A stretch of DNA of 64,000 bases from Microthrixaceae bacterium (GCA_023958095.1 JAMLGJ010000018.1:1-64000), one strand, 5' to 3'; positions 23,632 through 31,908 are shown, numbered from the stretch's first letter. Numbers and translations: made by a program. The notes: a model not told the origin generated them from the sequence alone.

Positions 23632-23698
23632 CGCTCGTCGTCCCCGTGCCAGTGCTGCGTGGTCGCCGTTCGGGGGCGATCACGCAGGGCCCCTCGGT

Positions 23699-23717
23699 GC
23701 TTGCCACCACAAGCATA
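23699..23717 (-). promoter_or_regulatory. Candidate marR operator overlapping its -10 box
   Basis: GCTTG and CAAGC (23699-23703, 23710-23714) flank 6 bases. On the minus strand TATGCT (23717-23712) overlaps the repeat, so a bound dimer would block RNA polymerase. Confidence 0.45.
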
Positions 23718-23748
23718 ACGACCTGCCGGCCAGGTGTCCCGGGGTCCT

Positions 23749-23754
23749 ATTGTC
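23749..23754 (+). promoter_or_regulatory. -10 box of the 197-residue gene
   Basis: TATTGT ends 7 nt before the ATG at 23762, close to the leaderless spacing seen elsewhere in the window. Confidence 0.4.
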
Positions 23755-23761
23755 TTGCCCG

Positions 23762-24355
23762 ATGACCACCCACGGTCCCCGACCCGCAGCATCCGGCTTC
23801 CTCGACCTGCACACGAGCGCGCAGTGGTTCGGTGTGCACCGCTTCGTGGAACGCTCCCTGTTCGAGCTGTGCGGCACCTGGTCGACCGACCACGACGCGG
23901 CGCCGGGTGACCCCGAGGGCGCAGGACGCGCCGCGGAGTACTTCGCGGTGCAGTCTGCCAACCATGGGTGGCGCCTCGCCGGTTGGGTCGACCGGTCGCC
24001 GGCGTCGGTCGCCCCGGAGGAGGGACCCGCGGACACCGACTGGCGCGCCGGCATCGAGGCAGCGAGGTCATGCAGCGACCCGTTGTCGAGGCTCGCGGTC
24101 CACACCCACGTGCTGGCTCCCTGGCTGGCGGGGTCCTACGGCACCCACGAGGGCCTCCTCGGGTCGGCCGCGGACGGTGGTGTGCTCCGGTGGTTGCGGA
24201 TCTGCCGCGAGGACGTCCTGGATGCCGTCACCCGGGGCGGTGTGGTGATCGACGCTGTGCTGGCAGGCCGCGGTGACCCGCCGGTGGACGGGTACGACAC
24301 CGGCGGCTCCGCCGCCGCGGTGGGGCGGGTGCTGGCTGCACTCATGGGTGACTGA
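23762..24355 (+). CDS. Conserved-looking protein of unknown function
   Basis: 197 residues; I do not recognise the family. It appears mostly alpha-helical and soluble, rich in Trp, His and Gly (SAQWFGVHRFVERSLFELCGTW, ANHGWRLAGWVDRSP, THVLAPWLAGSYGTHEG). Spaced Glu and His residues in the helices leave room for a ferritin-like or other helical-bundle fold, but no metal motif is definite. The ATG was chosen from the TATTGT box 7 nt upstream; the frame runs 183 codons further left, through the marR gene, without support. The last codons are part of a 17-bp direct repeat. Confidence 0.6.
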   Translation: MTTHGPRPAASGFLDLHTSAQWFGVHRFVERSLFELCGTWSTDHDAAPGDPEGAGRAAEYFAVQSANHGWRLAGWVDRSPASVAPEEGPADTDWRAGIEAARSCSDPLSRLAVHTHVLAPWLAGSYGTHEGLLGSAADGGVLRWLRICREDVLDAVTRGGVVIDAVLAGRGDPPVDGYDTGGSAAAVGRVLAALMGD

Positions 24356-24376
24356 CCCGCTCATGGGTGACTGACC
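24341..24376. repeat. 17-bp direct repeat over a stop codon, 19-bp period
   Basis: Copies 24341-24357 and 24360-24376 are identical. The first contains the stop codon of the 197-residue gene, the second repeats the same end downstream. Confidence 0.8.
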
Positions 24377-24623
24377 GCCACTGGGTTGCTCCGGGGCACC
24401 TGTTGAATCGGTCACATCACCGGCCCGTCCACGGGAATACCGCTGGGGCGCGAACCGTTCAACACCACTGGAGCCGCCCGGATCGTGGTGAACCGACGAG
24501 ATCCGTCGCCGATCCGGTGTCGTGAACGAGGCGAACGCCGAGCCAACGCGAGGTTGACAACGCCTCGGAGGTGCTTCACCGTCCACAGGAGCGCGCTGCC
24601 GGGGTCACTGGGGCAATTCCCAC
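24377..24623. other. Non-coding region before the sigma-factor gene
   Basis: I find no gene here. TTGACA occurs at 24554-24559 but has no suitable -10 hexamer at 16-18 nt. The region is a long control region for the sigma gene, whose better promoter is at 24624-24651. Confidence 0.5.
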
Positions 24624-24651
24624 TTGAAGACCTTGACACCGTCCGTAAAGT
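24624..24651 (+). promoter_or_regulatory. Promoter of the sigma-factor gene
   Basis: TTGAAG (24624-24629) and TAAAGT (24646-24651) are 16 nt apart, close to the primary-sigma consensus. The predicted leader is about 78 nt and ends with AGAAGAAGG before the start codon. Confidence 0.6.
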
Positions 24652-24736
24652 GAACAGACGCCGCATTCGTGGGTTTCGTCGCACCACGAGCGCACTGGCA
24701 GGAGTCCCCCCGAGTCCTGCGACGAGAAGAAGGTGA

Positions 24737-25678
24737 ATGGTGGCCAAGGACCGAGTGGAACGTGACGAGGAAGACCTCGTACGCCTCTACCTGACCGACA
24801 TCGGGCAGTACCAGCTGCTCACGAAGGACGACGAGGTCGAGCTCGCCCAGGCCATCGAGGCCGGTGCCGAGGCGCGCGCCGAGCTCGAGGAGCAGGGTCG
24901 CAGCCTGTCCCCCGCCCGGCGGCGCGAGCTCCGCAAGCTCTCGAGGGCGGGCGAGGAGGCCGAGCGCCGCTTCGTGCAGTCCAACCTCCGGTTGGTGGTC
25001 TCGATCGCCAAGAAGTACCAGGCCTCCGGCCTGCCGCTGCTGGACCTGATCCAGGAGGGCAACCTCGGCCTGATGCACGCCGTGGAGAAGTTCGACTGGC
25101 GCAAGGGTTTCAAGTTCTCGACCTATGCCACCTGGTGGATCCGCCAGGCGATCACCCGCGGCATCGCCAACACCGGACGCACCATCCGGCTGCCGGTCCA
25201 CGCCGGGGACACCCTGGCGAGGCTCCAGAAGGCACGTGCCCGCCTCGAGCTGAAGTACGGCCGCCCGGCGACGCTCGCCGAGTTGAGCCGCGAGGTCGAG
25301 ATGCCCGAGGACAAGGTCACCGAGGCGCTGCGCTTCGCGGCCGAGCCGCTGTCGCTCTCGGAGCCCCTGCGCGAGGACGGCGACGCCGAGCTGGGCGACG
25401 TCGTGGAGGACCGCAGCGTGGAGTCACCCTTCGAGGTGGCCGCCACCGCCCTCCTGCCCGAGGAGATCAGCCGCCTGCTCTCACCCCTGGACGAGCGCGA
25501 GCGGGAGATCCTCAAGCTCCGCTTCGGACTCGACCGGGGCGAGGCTCGCACCCTCGAGGAGGTGGGGGAGCACTTCAACCTCACCCGTGAGCGCATCCGC
25601 CAGATCGAGGCCCGGGCGATGTCGAAGCTCCGCCATCCCTCCAGTGACACCGGGGCACGGGACCTGCTGGCGGTCTGA
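24737..25678 (+). CDS. RpoD-family sigma factor (short, group 1/2)
   Basis: 313 residues. Regions in order: 1.2 (DLVRLYLTDIGQYQLLT, near 14-30), 2.1-2.2 (ERRFVQSNLRLVVSIAKKYQASGLPLLDLIQEGNLGL), 2.3-2.4 (KFSTYATWWIRQAITRGIANTGRTIRLPVH), 3, 4.1, and 4.2 (TLEEVGEHFNLTRERIRQIEARAMSKLR). There is no long acidic region 1.1, so it is more like SigB/HrdB-type alternative sigmas than the housekeeping one, but the window alone cannot decide. The ATG is preceded by AGAAGAAGG; GTG one codon on is possible. A terminator follows. Confidence 0.93.
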   Translation: MVAKDRVERDEEDLVRLYLTDIGQYQLLTKDDEVELAQAIEAGAEARAELEEQGRSLSPARRRELRKLSRAGEEAERRFVQSNLRLVVSIAKKYQASGLPLLDLIQEGNLGLMHAVEKFDWRKGFKFSTYATWWIRQAITRGIANTGRTIRLPVHAGDTLARLQKARARLELKYGRPATLAELSREVEMPEDKVTEALRFAAEPLSLSEPLREDGDAELGDVVEDRSVESPFEVAATALLPEEISRLLSPLDEREREILKLRFGLDRGEARTLEEVGEHFNLTRERIRQIEARAMSKLRHPSSDTGARDLLAV

Positions 25679-25687
25679 GCACCGTCG

Positions 25688-25705
25688 GCGGGTCGCACGA
25701 CCCGC
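25688..25705 (+). terminator. Terminator hairpin after the sigma gene
   Basis: Perfect 8-bp inverted repeat, arms 25688-25695 and 25698-25705 (working stem 6 bp with a 6-nt loop), 9 nt after the stop codon. No T-tract. Confidence 0.6.
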
Positions 25706-25742
25706 TGGCACACAACCGGTGTTGACCTAGGGTCTCACCCAC

Positions 25743-25800
25743 CTCCCCTTCCGACGCCACCGGGCGTCCCATCGGCGCAGCGCGCCGCTCGGAAGGGGAG
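25743..25800 (+). promoter_or_regulatory. Hairpin enclosing the ribosome-binding site of the tad operon
   Basis: A perfect 12-bp inverted repeat, arms 25743-25754 and 25789-25800, with a 34-nt loop. The right arm contains AGGGGAG, the ribosome-binding site of the TadZ-like gene (ATG at 25805). Folding of the mRNA would hide the site. TAGGGT at 25728-25733 could be a -10 box that places the transcript start just before the hairpin. Confidence 0.65.
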
Positions 25801-25804
25801 ACGA

Positions 25805-26485
25805 ATGCTCATCACCTGTTGGTCCGTCAAGGGCGGATCGGGCGTCTCGGTGGTTGCCGCGGCGATGGCCGGCCTGATGGCCCGACGGCACGGTTCGGCG
25901 GTCCTGGTGGACCTCGGCGGGGACCAGGCGGCACTCCATGGACTCCCGGAGCCCTCCGGACCCGGGGTGTGCGACTGGACCGCGAGTGAAGCGCCAGCCG
26001 AGAAGCTCGCGCTGTTGACCCTGGGTTCCGGCTCCGAGGTGATGGTGCTGCCCCCCGGGGATGCGCCCCCGGTCGGCACCCTGGTGCGTGCCAAGGAGCT
26101 CGCGGCGGCCGCGGCCACCCTGGCCGAGGTGGTGGTCGTCGACGCCGGCCGGCCGCTCGGGGCTCATCCCGAACAGAGCGAGCACCCGGGTTCCGAGGCC
26201 CACCTGGCGGTCCACCTGCGTAGCCTGGGCACCTCGTTGTTCGTGACCCGCGCCTGCTACCTCTCGTTGAGGCGGGCCCGGGCCACCGGTGTGGACGCCG
26301 ACGGGGTGGTGCTGCTGGACGAACCCGGCCGTGCCCTCGGCGCCCGCGACGTCTCCGAGGTGCTGGGCCTCCCGGTGATCGGTGTCGTGGACGCCGATCC
26401 GGAGGTGGCCCGGGCGGTGGATGCGGGCACCCTGTCGAGGCGCATCCCGCGGACGCTCTCGAGGGGGTTGCGGCGTGCGGGCTGA
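25805..26485 (+). CDS. tadZ: TadZ/CpaE-like ATPase of the Tad pilus
   Basis: 226 residues. A ParA/MinD-like fold: deviant Walker A WSVKGGSGVSVVAAAMAG near 6-23, where the usual GKT is replaced by GVS so the catalytic motif is altered; Walker B-like VVVVDAGRPLG near 114-124. TadZ proteins place the pilus machine in the cell and often have degenerate ATPase sites. First gene of a run tadZ-tadA-tadB-tadC-flp-tadE, each overlapping the next. Translation likely depends on opening of the hairpin upstream. Confidence 0.82.
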   Translation: MLITCWSVKGGSGVSVVAAAMAGLMARRHGSAVLVDLGGDQAALHGLPEPSGPGVCDWTASEAPAEKLALLTLGSGSEVMVLPPGDAPPVGTLVRAKELAAAAATLAEVVVVDAGRPLGAHPEQSEHPGSEAHLAVHLRSLGTSLFVTRACYLSLRRARATGVDADGVVLLDEPGRALGARDVSEVLGLPVIGVVDADPEVARAVDAGTLSRRIPRTLSRGLRRAG

Positions 26486-27584
26486 GTCCCACCACGCCGT
26501 CGTGGCCCTCCCCGACACCGCGCGCCGTCGCGTGGTGGAGGCATTCCGTTCCGGATCCGACACCCCCGGCGATGCCCGCAGCCTGCTCGAAGAGCTGATC
26601 TCCGCGGAGGCACCGCTGCTCGACCGGGACAGCGTCGTGCGGTGCGGCGAGGAACTGCTCGGGGAGCTCCTCGGCCTGGGCGCACTCGAGGGTCTCATGG
26701 CACAGGAGGGGACCACCGATGTGCTCGTCGACGGGCCCGGCGAGGTCTGGGTCGAGCGCGAGGGTCGTCTCGGTCCCTCCGGGGTACACCTCGGTCGCAG
26801 CGAGGTGGACGCGCTGGTGGAGCGGCTGGTCGCACCGATGGGACTGAGGGCGGATCGCAGCCATCCGGTGGTGGATGCCAGACGGCCCGACGGGACCCGG
26901 GTCGCCGTCGTGATGCCACCGGTTGCTCCGGCGGGCCCGATCATCGCGCTCAGGCGCCATGCGCGGCGTTCCCACCCGTTGGAGGACTACGCGGACACCC
27001 ACGGGGTGGCACTGCTGCGCGCAGCCGTGCGCCAGCGTCGCAACGTCCTGGTCTACGGCCCCACCGGTGCGGGCAAGACCTCACTGCTGTCCAGCCTGTG
27101 CGGGTGCGTCGATGCCCGGGAACGCGTGGTGGTGGTCGAGGACACCGCCGAGCTCTGCTTCGAGGGTCCACCCACCGCCCGGCTCGAGGCCCGTGCAACG
27201 ACCGTCGAGGGTGACACCGGAACCGGCATGGCGACCCTCGTGCGGGCAGCCCTGCGCCTGCGGCCGGACCGGATCGTCGTGGGTGAGGTGCGTGGTGCCG
27301 AGGCCGCGGAGATGATCTGGGCCCTGAGCACCGGACACCGCGGCTCGATGGCCACCGTGCACGCCGGCGACCCCTTGGAGGCCCTGGACCGGGTGGAGGT
27401 GATGGTCGTGGCGGGCCAGGGCGGCGCGGTGCCCCTGCGTGCGGTGCGCAAGCAGGTCCACTCCGCACTCGACGTGCTGGTGGGCATGGCCCGTGACCGT
27501 GCCGGTCGCAGGCGTGTGGTGAGGATCGACGGCTGTGGAAGGGGCGGGCTGTCGCGCCTCGATGGGCCCGGGGGCGAGGAGTGA
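26475..27584 (+). CDS. tadA: TadA/CpaF-type secretion ATPase
   Basis: 369 residues from a GTG that overlaps the tadZ end by 11 nt. N-terminal domain about 1-150 (GTTDVLVDGPGEVWVEREGRL). The ATPase core has Walker A VYGPTGAGKTSLLSSL near 198-213, the Asp box VVVVEDTAELCF, Walker B-like LRLRPDRIVVGEVRGAEA and the His box STGHRGSMATVHAG. This hexameric motor drives pilus assembly at the inner membrane. It has family length. Confidence 0.92.
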   Translation: MRAESHHAVVALPDTARRRVVEAFRSGSDTPGDARSLLEELISAEAPLLDRDSVVRCGEELLGELLGLGALEGLMAQEGTTDVLVDGPGEVWVEREGRLGPSGVHLGRSEVDALVERLVAPMGLRADRSHPVVDARRPDGTRVAVVMPPVAPAGPIIALRRHARRSHPLEDYADTHGVALLRAAVRQRRNVLVYGPTGAGKTSLLSSLCGCVDARERVVVVEDTAELCFEGPPTARLEARATTVEGDTGTGMATLVRAALRLRPDRIVVGEVRGAEAAEMIWALSTGHRGSMATVHAGDPLEALDRVEVMVVAGQGGAVPLRAVRKQVHSALDVLVGMARDRAGRRRVVRIDGCGRGGLSRLDGPGGEE

Positions 27585-28258
27585 CCGCCGCAGTCGCACT
27601 CGGGGTGTGCTGCGCGGTGTCCGTCGTGGTGGCCGTGCGCAGGGCACGTTCCCACCGGCCCCGACGCGATCCGCGCAGGGTGCTGTCGTCGCTGGCCACG
27701 GCCCTCGCCCGGGGTGTGCGGGCCGGCATGACCCCGGCGGAGTCGCTGAGCTCCGTGGCCCCGCGGTTCGAAGGAGTCGTGGGTGAGCAGCTCCGCTCGC
27801 TGGCCGGCCGCCTGTCCCGTGGGGTGAGCCTCGACACGGCGCTGCACCAGTGGGTGCAGCAGTGCGCCGGGGCGGAAATCGGTCCGCTCGCCCGGCTGCG
27901 CGGGGCCCCGAGGCCCCCCGATGCACTCGACGTGGAGCTGCTCGTGAACGCCGTGGGGTTCTCCGCGCGGATGGGCACGGGGCTCGCCGAGGCCTTCGAG
28001 GGCGTTGCGGCGTCACTGCTCGACCGCTGTGAGCTGGACGACGAGCTGCGAGCCCTCACCTCACAGGCGGGTGCGTCGGTGGTGGTGTTGTGCAGCCTCC
28101 CGGTCCTGGGTGCCTTCGTCGTCGGTGCCCTGAGCCCGGAGTCGCTGCGCGCGATGTTCGCAACTCCCACGGGGCTCGTCTGCATGGCGGTCGCGTGCGG
28201 TCTCGACCTCGCCGCTGTGGGCACGTCACGGCGGTTGATCTCCGTGGTGCTCCGGTGA
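27581..28258 (+). CDS. tadB: TadB-like pilus platform protein
   Basis: 225 residues, starting with a GTGA overlap with tadA. One N-terminal membrane helix (VALGVCCAVSVVVAV), a T2SSF-type helical domain (LATALARGVRAGMTPAESLSSVA, LSRGVSLDTALHQW, ARMGTGLAEAFEGVAASLLDR), and two C-terminal membrane segments. TadB and TadC form the inner-membrane platform that connects the motor to the pilus. The final segment is shorter than in proteobacterial homologues, as in other actinobacterial tad loci. Confidence 0.85.
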   Translation: MTAAVALGVCCAVSVVVAVRRARSHRPRRDPRRVLSSLATALARGVRAGMTPAESLSSVAPRFEGVVGEQLRSLAGRLSRGVSLDTALHQWVQQCAGAEIGPLARLRGAPRPPDALDVELLVNAVGFSARMGTGLAEAFEGVAASLLDRCELDDELRALTSQAGASVVVLCSLPVLGAFVVGALSPESLRAMFATPTGLVCMAVACGLDLAAVGTSRRLISVVLR

Positions 28259-28968
28259 GGTCGGTGGCGGTGACGGTCGCGTCCCTCGTGTCGTTGCTCC
28301 TGGCCTGCAGCGTGCCGGGCGGACTCCGTCACCTCCGCGTCCGGCTGCGTCTCGATGGCCCCGGGGAGGTCCCCCGAGTCGGTGCCGCCGGGGCTGCACG
28401 ACCGCTCTCCGGCGCGCTCGACGACACGGACGGGACGGTGCCGCCGGGCCCTTCTCCGAGCGGACCGGCAGGGGTGGCCGTCGTCGCGGACCTGATCGCG
28501 GTGGCCCTCGCGGCCGGGCGAGGCGTTCCCGCCGCCCTGTCGGACGCCGCCTCGGTCCTGCGGCCGAGATGGCCCGGCTCCCCGGTGGTGCGCGCCGCAG
28601 CCGCTCTCGAGCGGGGACTTCCCACCGGAGACGCCCTCGAACAGCTCGCAACCGAGCCGGGCTGGCATCCACTGGCGACCCAGCTGGCGATCAGTGCCCA
28701 GGCGGGTACTCCGGCAGCCGTGGCACTGCGCCAGCTGGCCGCCCAGGAACGCCTGCGTGCCCGACGTGAACGAGAGCGCAGGGCGCGACGCCTGCCGGTG
28801 CTGTTGCTGTTGCCGCTGGTCGCGATGGTCCTGCCCGCGTTCGTCCTGGTGACCGTGGTGCCCTACCTGGCTGCCGGTGGTCTGGATCTCGGCTTCGACA
28901 TCGGCGCCGAGCCCGTGCTTCCCCCATATGGCGAAGGGGCCGGTCAGCCCCCGATGGGAGGAGATTGA
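28255..28968 (+). CDS. tadC: TadC-like pilus platform protein
   Basis: 237 residues, GTGA overlap with tadB. N-terminal membrane helix (VTVASLVSLLLACSV), a Pro/Gly-rich linker, a T2SSF domain (VADLIAVALAAGRGVPAALSDAA, GDALEQLA, LAISAQAGTPAAVALRQLAAQERLRARRERERRARRLP), and the terminal hydrophobic LLLLPLVAMVLPAFVLVTVVPYL. It is the partner of TadB. The frame extends 55 codons upstream in tadB without support, so the GTG is preferred. Confidence 0.85.
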   Translation: MRSVAVTVASLVSLLLACSVPGGLRHLRVRLRLDGPGEVPRVGAAGAARPLSGALDDTDGTVPPGPSPSGPAGVAVVADLIAVALAAGRGVPAALSDAASVLRPRWPGSPVVRAAAALERGLPTGDALEQLATEPGWHPLATQLAISAQAGTPAAVALRQLAAQERLRARRERERRARRLPVLLLLPLVAMVLPAFVLVTVVPYLAAGGLDLGFDIGAEPVLPPYGEGAGQPPMGGD

Positions 28969-29153
28969 TGATGCGACGATCCATTCGCGGTCCGCTTCGT
29001 GCGCAGCGGGCCCAGAGCACCGTCGAGTACGCGCTCGTCTTGCTCGGGGCGGCGGCCCTGGCCCTGTTGTTGGTGTCGTGGGTGACCGGCACGGACGTGG
29101 TGGGGCGCCTGTTCGACACCGTGTTCTCGCGCATCATGGGTCAGGCTGGTTGA
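28968..29153 (+). CDS. Flp-type pilin-like small protein
   Basis: 61 residues. A basic leader (MRRSIRGPLRAQRAQ) precedes STVEYALVLLGAAALALLLVSWV, the Flp-pilin hallmark with Glu at +5 and Tyr at +6 of the predicted processed form. It is therefore the likely structural subunit of the pilus, similar to the short actinobacterial DUF4244-like proteins. GGGAGGAG stands 5 nt before this ATG, which overlaps the tadC stop by one base (TGATG); another ATG follows directly. No prepilin peptidase gene is in the cluster. Confidence 0.82.
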   Translation: MMRRSIRGPLRAQRAQSTVEYALVLLGAAALALLLVSWVTGTDVVGRLFDTVFSRIMGQAG

Positions 29154-29527
29154 GTCGTTCCCGGACCGGGCTCGAACGAGCCCAGGCAACCGTCGAGGCG
29201 GCACTGGTGATCCCGCTGTTGGTGTTGCTCATGGCGGTGCTGCTGCAGGTCGGTTCCGTGGTGCACGACCAGTTGAGGCTCGTGACGGTGACCTCGGGTG
29301 CGGCCCGTGCCGCAATGGTGGAACCGACCGAAGCGGCCACCAGGAGCGCAGTGGGACAACTCGGGGCGGACCTCCAGGTGAGCGAGGTGGAGCTCCGTGG
29401 TCCGCGCAGCGCCGGATCCCTGCTCGTGGTGCGCGTGGCCGCACGGCCGCGTCGCCTGCCGCTCGTGGGGGCCGCCGTGGCCGGCATGACGCTCTCGGAG
29501 GAGGTCGTCGTACGCGTGGAGGGGTGA
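29150..29527 (+). CDS. tadE: TadE-like pseudopilin
   Basis: 125 residues from a TTG in a TTGA overlap with the pilin gene. The N-terminus QATVEAALVIPLLVLLMAVLLQVGSVVHDQ is the TadE domain: a processing site, Glu at +5 and one membrane helix, then a small extracytoplasmic domain of beta character. TadE-like pseudopilins help assemble or prime the pilus. A longer frame exists upstream but lies in the pilin gene. It ends the tad run, followed by the convergent helicase gene. Confidence 0.78.
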   Translation: MSRSRTGLERAQATVEAALVIPLLVLLMAVLLQVGSVVHDQLRLVTVTSGAARAAMVEPTEAATRSAVGQLGADLQVSEVELRGPRSAGSLLVVRVAARPRRLPLVGAAVAGMTLSEEVVVRVEG

Positions 29528-29568
29528 GCACTGCGAGCGCCTTCCGCGCGCCGCTCGCTGCGGTGACC

Positions 29569-31884
29569 TCAGGTGCTGGCCGCGCCGTCCAGGGCCGTTT
29601 CGAGGAGGCGTTGTGCCGCCTGCTTGTCGAGGGGTTCGTTGCCGTTGCCGCACTTGGGGGACTGCACACACCCCGGACACCCTCTCGAACACTCACACGC
29701 GGAGATCACCTCGAGGGTCGCGCGTAGGTGGGACTCGGCGGTGCGGAACGCCATCGGTGCAGCTCCCGCCCCTCCCGGGTACGCGTCGTGGATCACCACC
29801 GTGGGGGCTGCGGTCTCCGCCAGCCACGGGCTCGACACGCCTCCGAGGTCCCACCGGTCGCACAGCGCGAACAGCGGCAGCATGCCGATGCCGGCGTGCT
29901 CGGCCGCGTGGAGGGCTCCTGGCAACTCCTCGGGCTGGATCCCGCTGCGCTGCACCAGTGAGGGGTCGAAACGCCACCACAGGGCGGTCGTGTCGAGCTC
30001 CGACGGTGCCATCTCGAGGGGCTCGCGCTTCACGAAGCGGCGGGTTCCCACCTCGCGCTCCTCGTAGGCGACCACCTTCGTGGTCACCACCACGCGGCCG
30101 AGGAACACCTCCAGTGAGCCCACCGAGGTGGTGTCGTCGACCGACTCGAGCACGATCGAGGTCTCGGAACGGACGCTGGTGTAGGTGGAGCCGTCGTGGG
30201 GCTCCACCGAAGCGGTGCGCTGCGCGGGGTCCACCTCAACGACCCGCCACGCCCTGCCCTGGTGCAGGTACACCGCTCCGCGGTGGGCGACCTGGGCGAG
30301 GCGTGCTGCGTCGACGGTCCCGATGTCGGTGCCCTTCGCACTGCGGATGCGGAACTCACCGGCCGACGCCGCCCTCAACCCGATCGACGGCGCCGGTGCA
30401 CCACGGCCCGACCACACGGCCAGTGGCCCGGTAGCGCATGGGGCTGCGCCGGTACCGGGCCTGGTGATCCGCAGCCGGTCCTGTGCCGCGAGCTCGGTGA
30501 CGGCCTCGTCCAGGTCGTCACCCCAGAAGTGGTAGTCGCCGTGGCCGACCGGGGCCTCGTCCGCGGCGCATCCGATGTGTGGCAACAGCACATGTGGGTT
30601 CGCGGGGTTGATCACCACCGGTTCGGGTGGTCGTCGGAAGAGCTCCCTCGGATGCGCCATGACCCACTGGTCGAGTTGGTCCTGGCCGGCCACGAGAACC
30701 ACCAGTGCCGGTCGCGATCCCCGCCCGACCCGACCCGCACGTTGGGTGAACGACGAGAACGTGCCCGGGAAGCCCGACACGACGACTGCATCCATGCCAG
30801 AGATGTCGATGCCGAGCTCGAGGGCACTGGTGGCCACGACGCACTCGAGGTTGCCGGACTCCAGGTCGGTCTCGATCTCCCGACGCTCCTGCGCGAGGTA
30901 GCCGGCGCGGTAGGACCGCACACCTTCGGCTCCGTCCGGACCGCGCCGCGCCCGCAGCTGCTCGCGCACGAGGTCGGCAGTGCGCTCCGATGCCCGGCGC
31001 GACCGGCAGAACACCAGGGTGCGCAGGCCCGCACAGACCGCCTCGGTCGCGATCGAGGCGCTCTCGTGTTCCAACGAGGGGGCGGAGCCGGCTGCGCCGG
31101 GTTCACCGCGGGCGGCCACCTGCGGGTTCCACAGGACCGTGGAGCGGGGTCCGACCGGTGCTCCGGAGTCGGCCACGCCGTGTACGGGCACCCCGGCCAG
31201 CTCTGCGGCCAGTTCCTCGGGCCGGCCGATCGTGGCCGAGGTGAACACGAACTGGGGTTCGCGGCCGCGGCGCAGAGCGGTGAGTCGCCGGAGGCGCCGC
31301 AGGACGTGAGCGACGTGGCTCCCGAACACGCCCCGCATGGTGTGGAGCTCGTCGAGCACCACGAGTTCGAGGCGGTTGAGGAAGCGGTCCCACCCACGGT
31401 GGTTGGCGAGGATCCCCAGGTGCAGCATCTCGGGGTTGGTGAGCACCACCTTGGCGTCGGAGCGCACGGCCGCCCGTTCGGTGGGCGTGCAGTCGCCGTC
31501 GTAGGCGGCGACCACCACGCCCTCGGGAGCGAGGCGTGCGAAACCGGTGAGCTGGTCGTGCGCGAGGGCCTTGGTCGGGTAGATCACCAGCGAGGTGGCG
31601 CCGCGCGAGGCGGCCTCCAGTGCGGGCAGTTGGTAGCACAGCGACTTCCCCGACGACGTCGGGGTCGAGATGACAACCGACTCGCCGGCATCGATGTGCG
31701 CAAGAGCCTCGCGCTGGTGTGACCATGCGCCGTCGCCGCCCGGCGTCCACAGCTCGGAATAGCCCCGGGGCAGCGGCGGACCCTCGTGGCGGGCCTCCCG
31801 GGGAAGGTCACGGTGCAGGTGCACGAAACGCTCGTCGGATCGGAGGGATTCGACCAGGCCCTCTATGGGGGAGGTGCTCTGCAT
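29569..31884 (-). CDS. DEAD/H-box helicase with C-terminal Cys domain (MrfA/YprA-like)
   Basis: 771 residues. Motifs: Q-like WSHQREALAHIDAGESVV, I (STPTSSGKSLCYQLP), Ia (VIYPTKALAHDQ), II (VVLDELHTM), III (FTSATI), IV-VI (TLVFCRSRRASE, VVATSALELGIDISGMDAVVVSGFPG, QRAGRVGRGSRP). The last 150 residues match DUF1998: VVIHDAYPGGAGAA and a four-cysteine cluster CECSRGCPGCVQSPKCGNGNE. In Bacillus this type (MrfA) repairs mitomycin damage in DNA. TAGGCT lies 8 nt before the ATG. It is divergent from a STAS gene. Confidence 0.93.
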   Translation of the reverse strand: MQSTSPIEGLVESLRSDERFVHLHRDLPREARHEGPPLPRGYSELWTPGGDGAWSHQREALAHIDAGESVVISTPTSSGKSLCYQLPALEAASRGATSLVIYPTKALAHDQLTGFARLAPEGVVVAAYDGDCTPTERAAVRSDAKVVLTNPEMLHLGILANHRGWDRFLNRLELVVLDELHTMRGVFGSHVAHVLRRLRRLTALRRGREPQFVFTSATIGRPEELAAELAGVPVHGVADSGAPVGPRSTVLWNPQVAARGEPGAAGSAPSLEHESASIATEAVCAGLRTLVFCRSRRASERTADLVREQLRARRGPDGAEGVRSYRAGYLAQERREIETDLESGNLECVVATSALELGIDISGMDAVVVSGFPGTFSSFTQRAGRVGRGSRPALVVLVAGQDQLDQWVMAHPRELFRRPPEPVVINPANPHVLLPHIGCAADEAPVGHGDYHFWGDDLDEAVTELAAQDRLRITRPGTGAAPCATGPLAVWSGRGAPAPSIGLRAASAGEFRIRSAKGTDIGTVDAARLAQVAHRGAVYLHQGRAWRVVEVDPAQRTASVEPHDGSTYTSVRSETSIVLESVDDTTSVGSLEVFLGRVVVTTKVVAYEEREVGTRRFVKREPLEMAPSELDTTALWWRFDPSLVQRSGIQPEELPGALHAAEHAGIGMLPLFALCDRWDLGGVSSPWLAETAAPTVVIHDAYPGGAGAAPMAFRTAESHLRATLEVISACECSRGCPGCVQSPKCGNGNEPLDKQAAQRLLETALDGAAST

Positions 31885-31896
31885 CGACCACGAGCC

Positions 31897-31902
31897 TAGG
31901 TT
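31897..31902 (+). promoter_or_regulatory. -10 box of the STAS gene (leaderless geometry)
   Basis: TAGGTT ends exactly 6 nt before the GTG at 31909. The overlapping minus-strand TAGGCT (31898-31893) serves the helicase gene, so the two promoters overlap. Confidence 0.5.
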
Positions 31903-31908
31903 CGAGGG

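Noticed and set aside
29524-29727. A 67-residue gene after the TadE-like gene (GTGA overlap)
   Set aside because: It has the overlap pattern but most of it is antisense to the end of the helicase gene and no TadG-like feature is visible.
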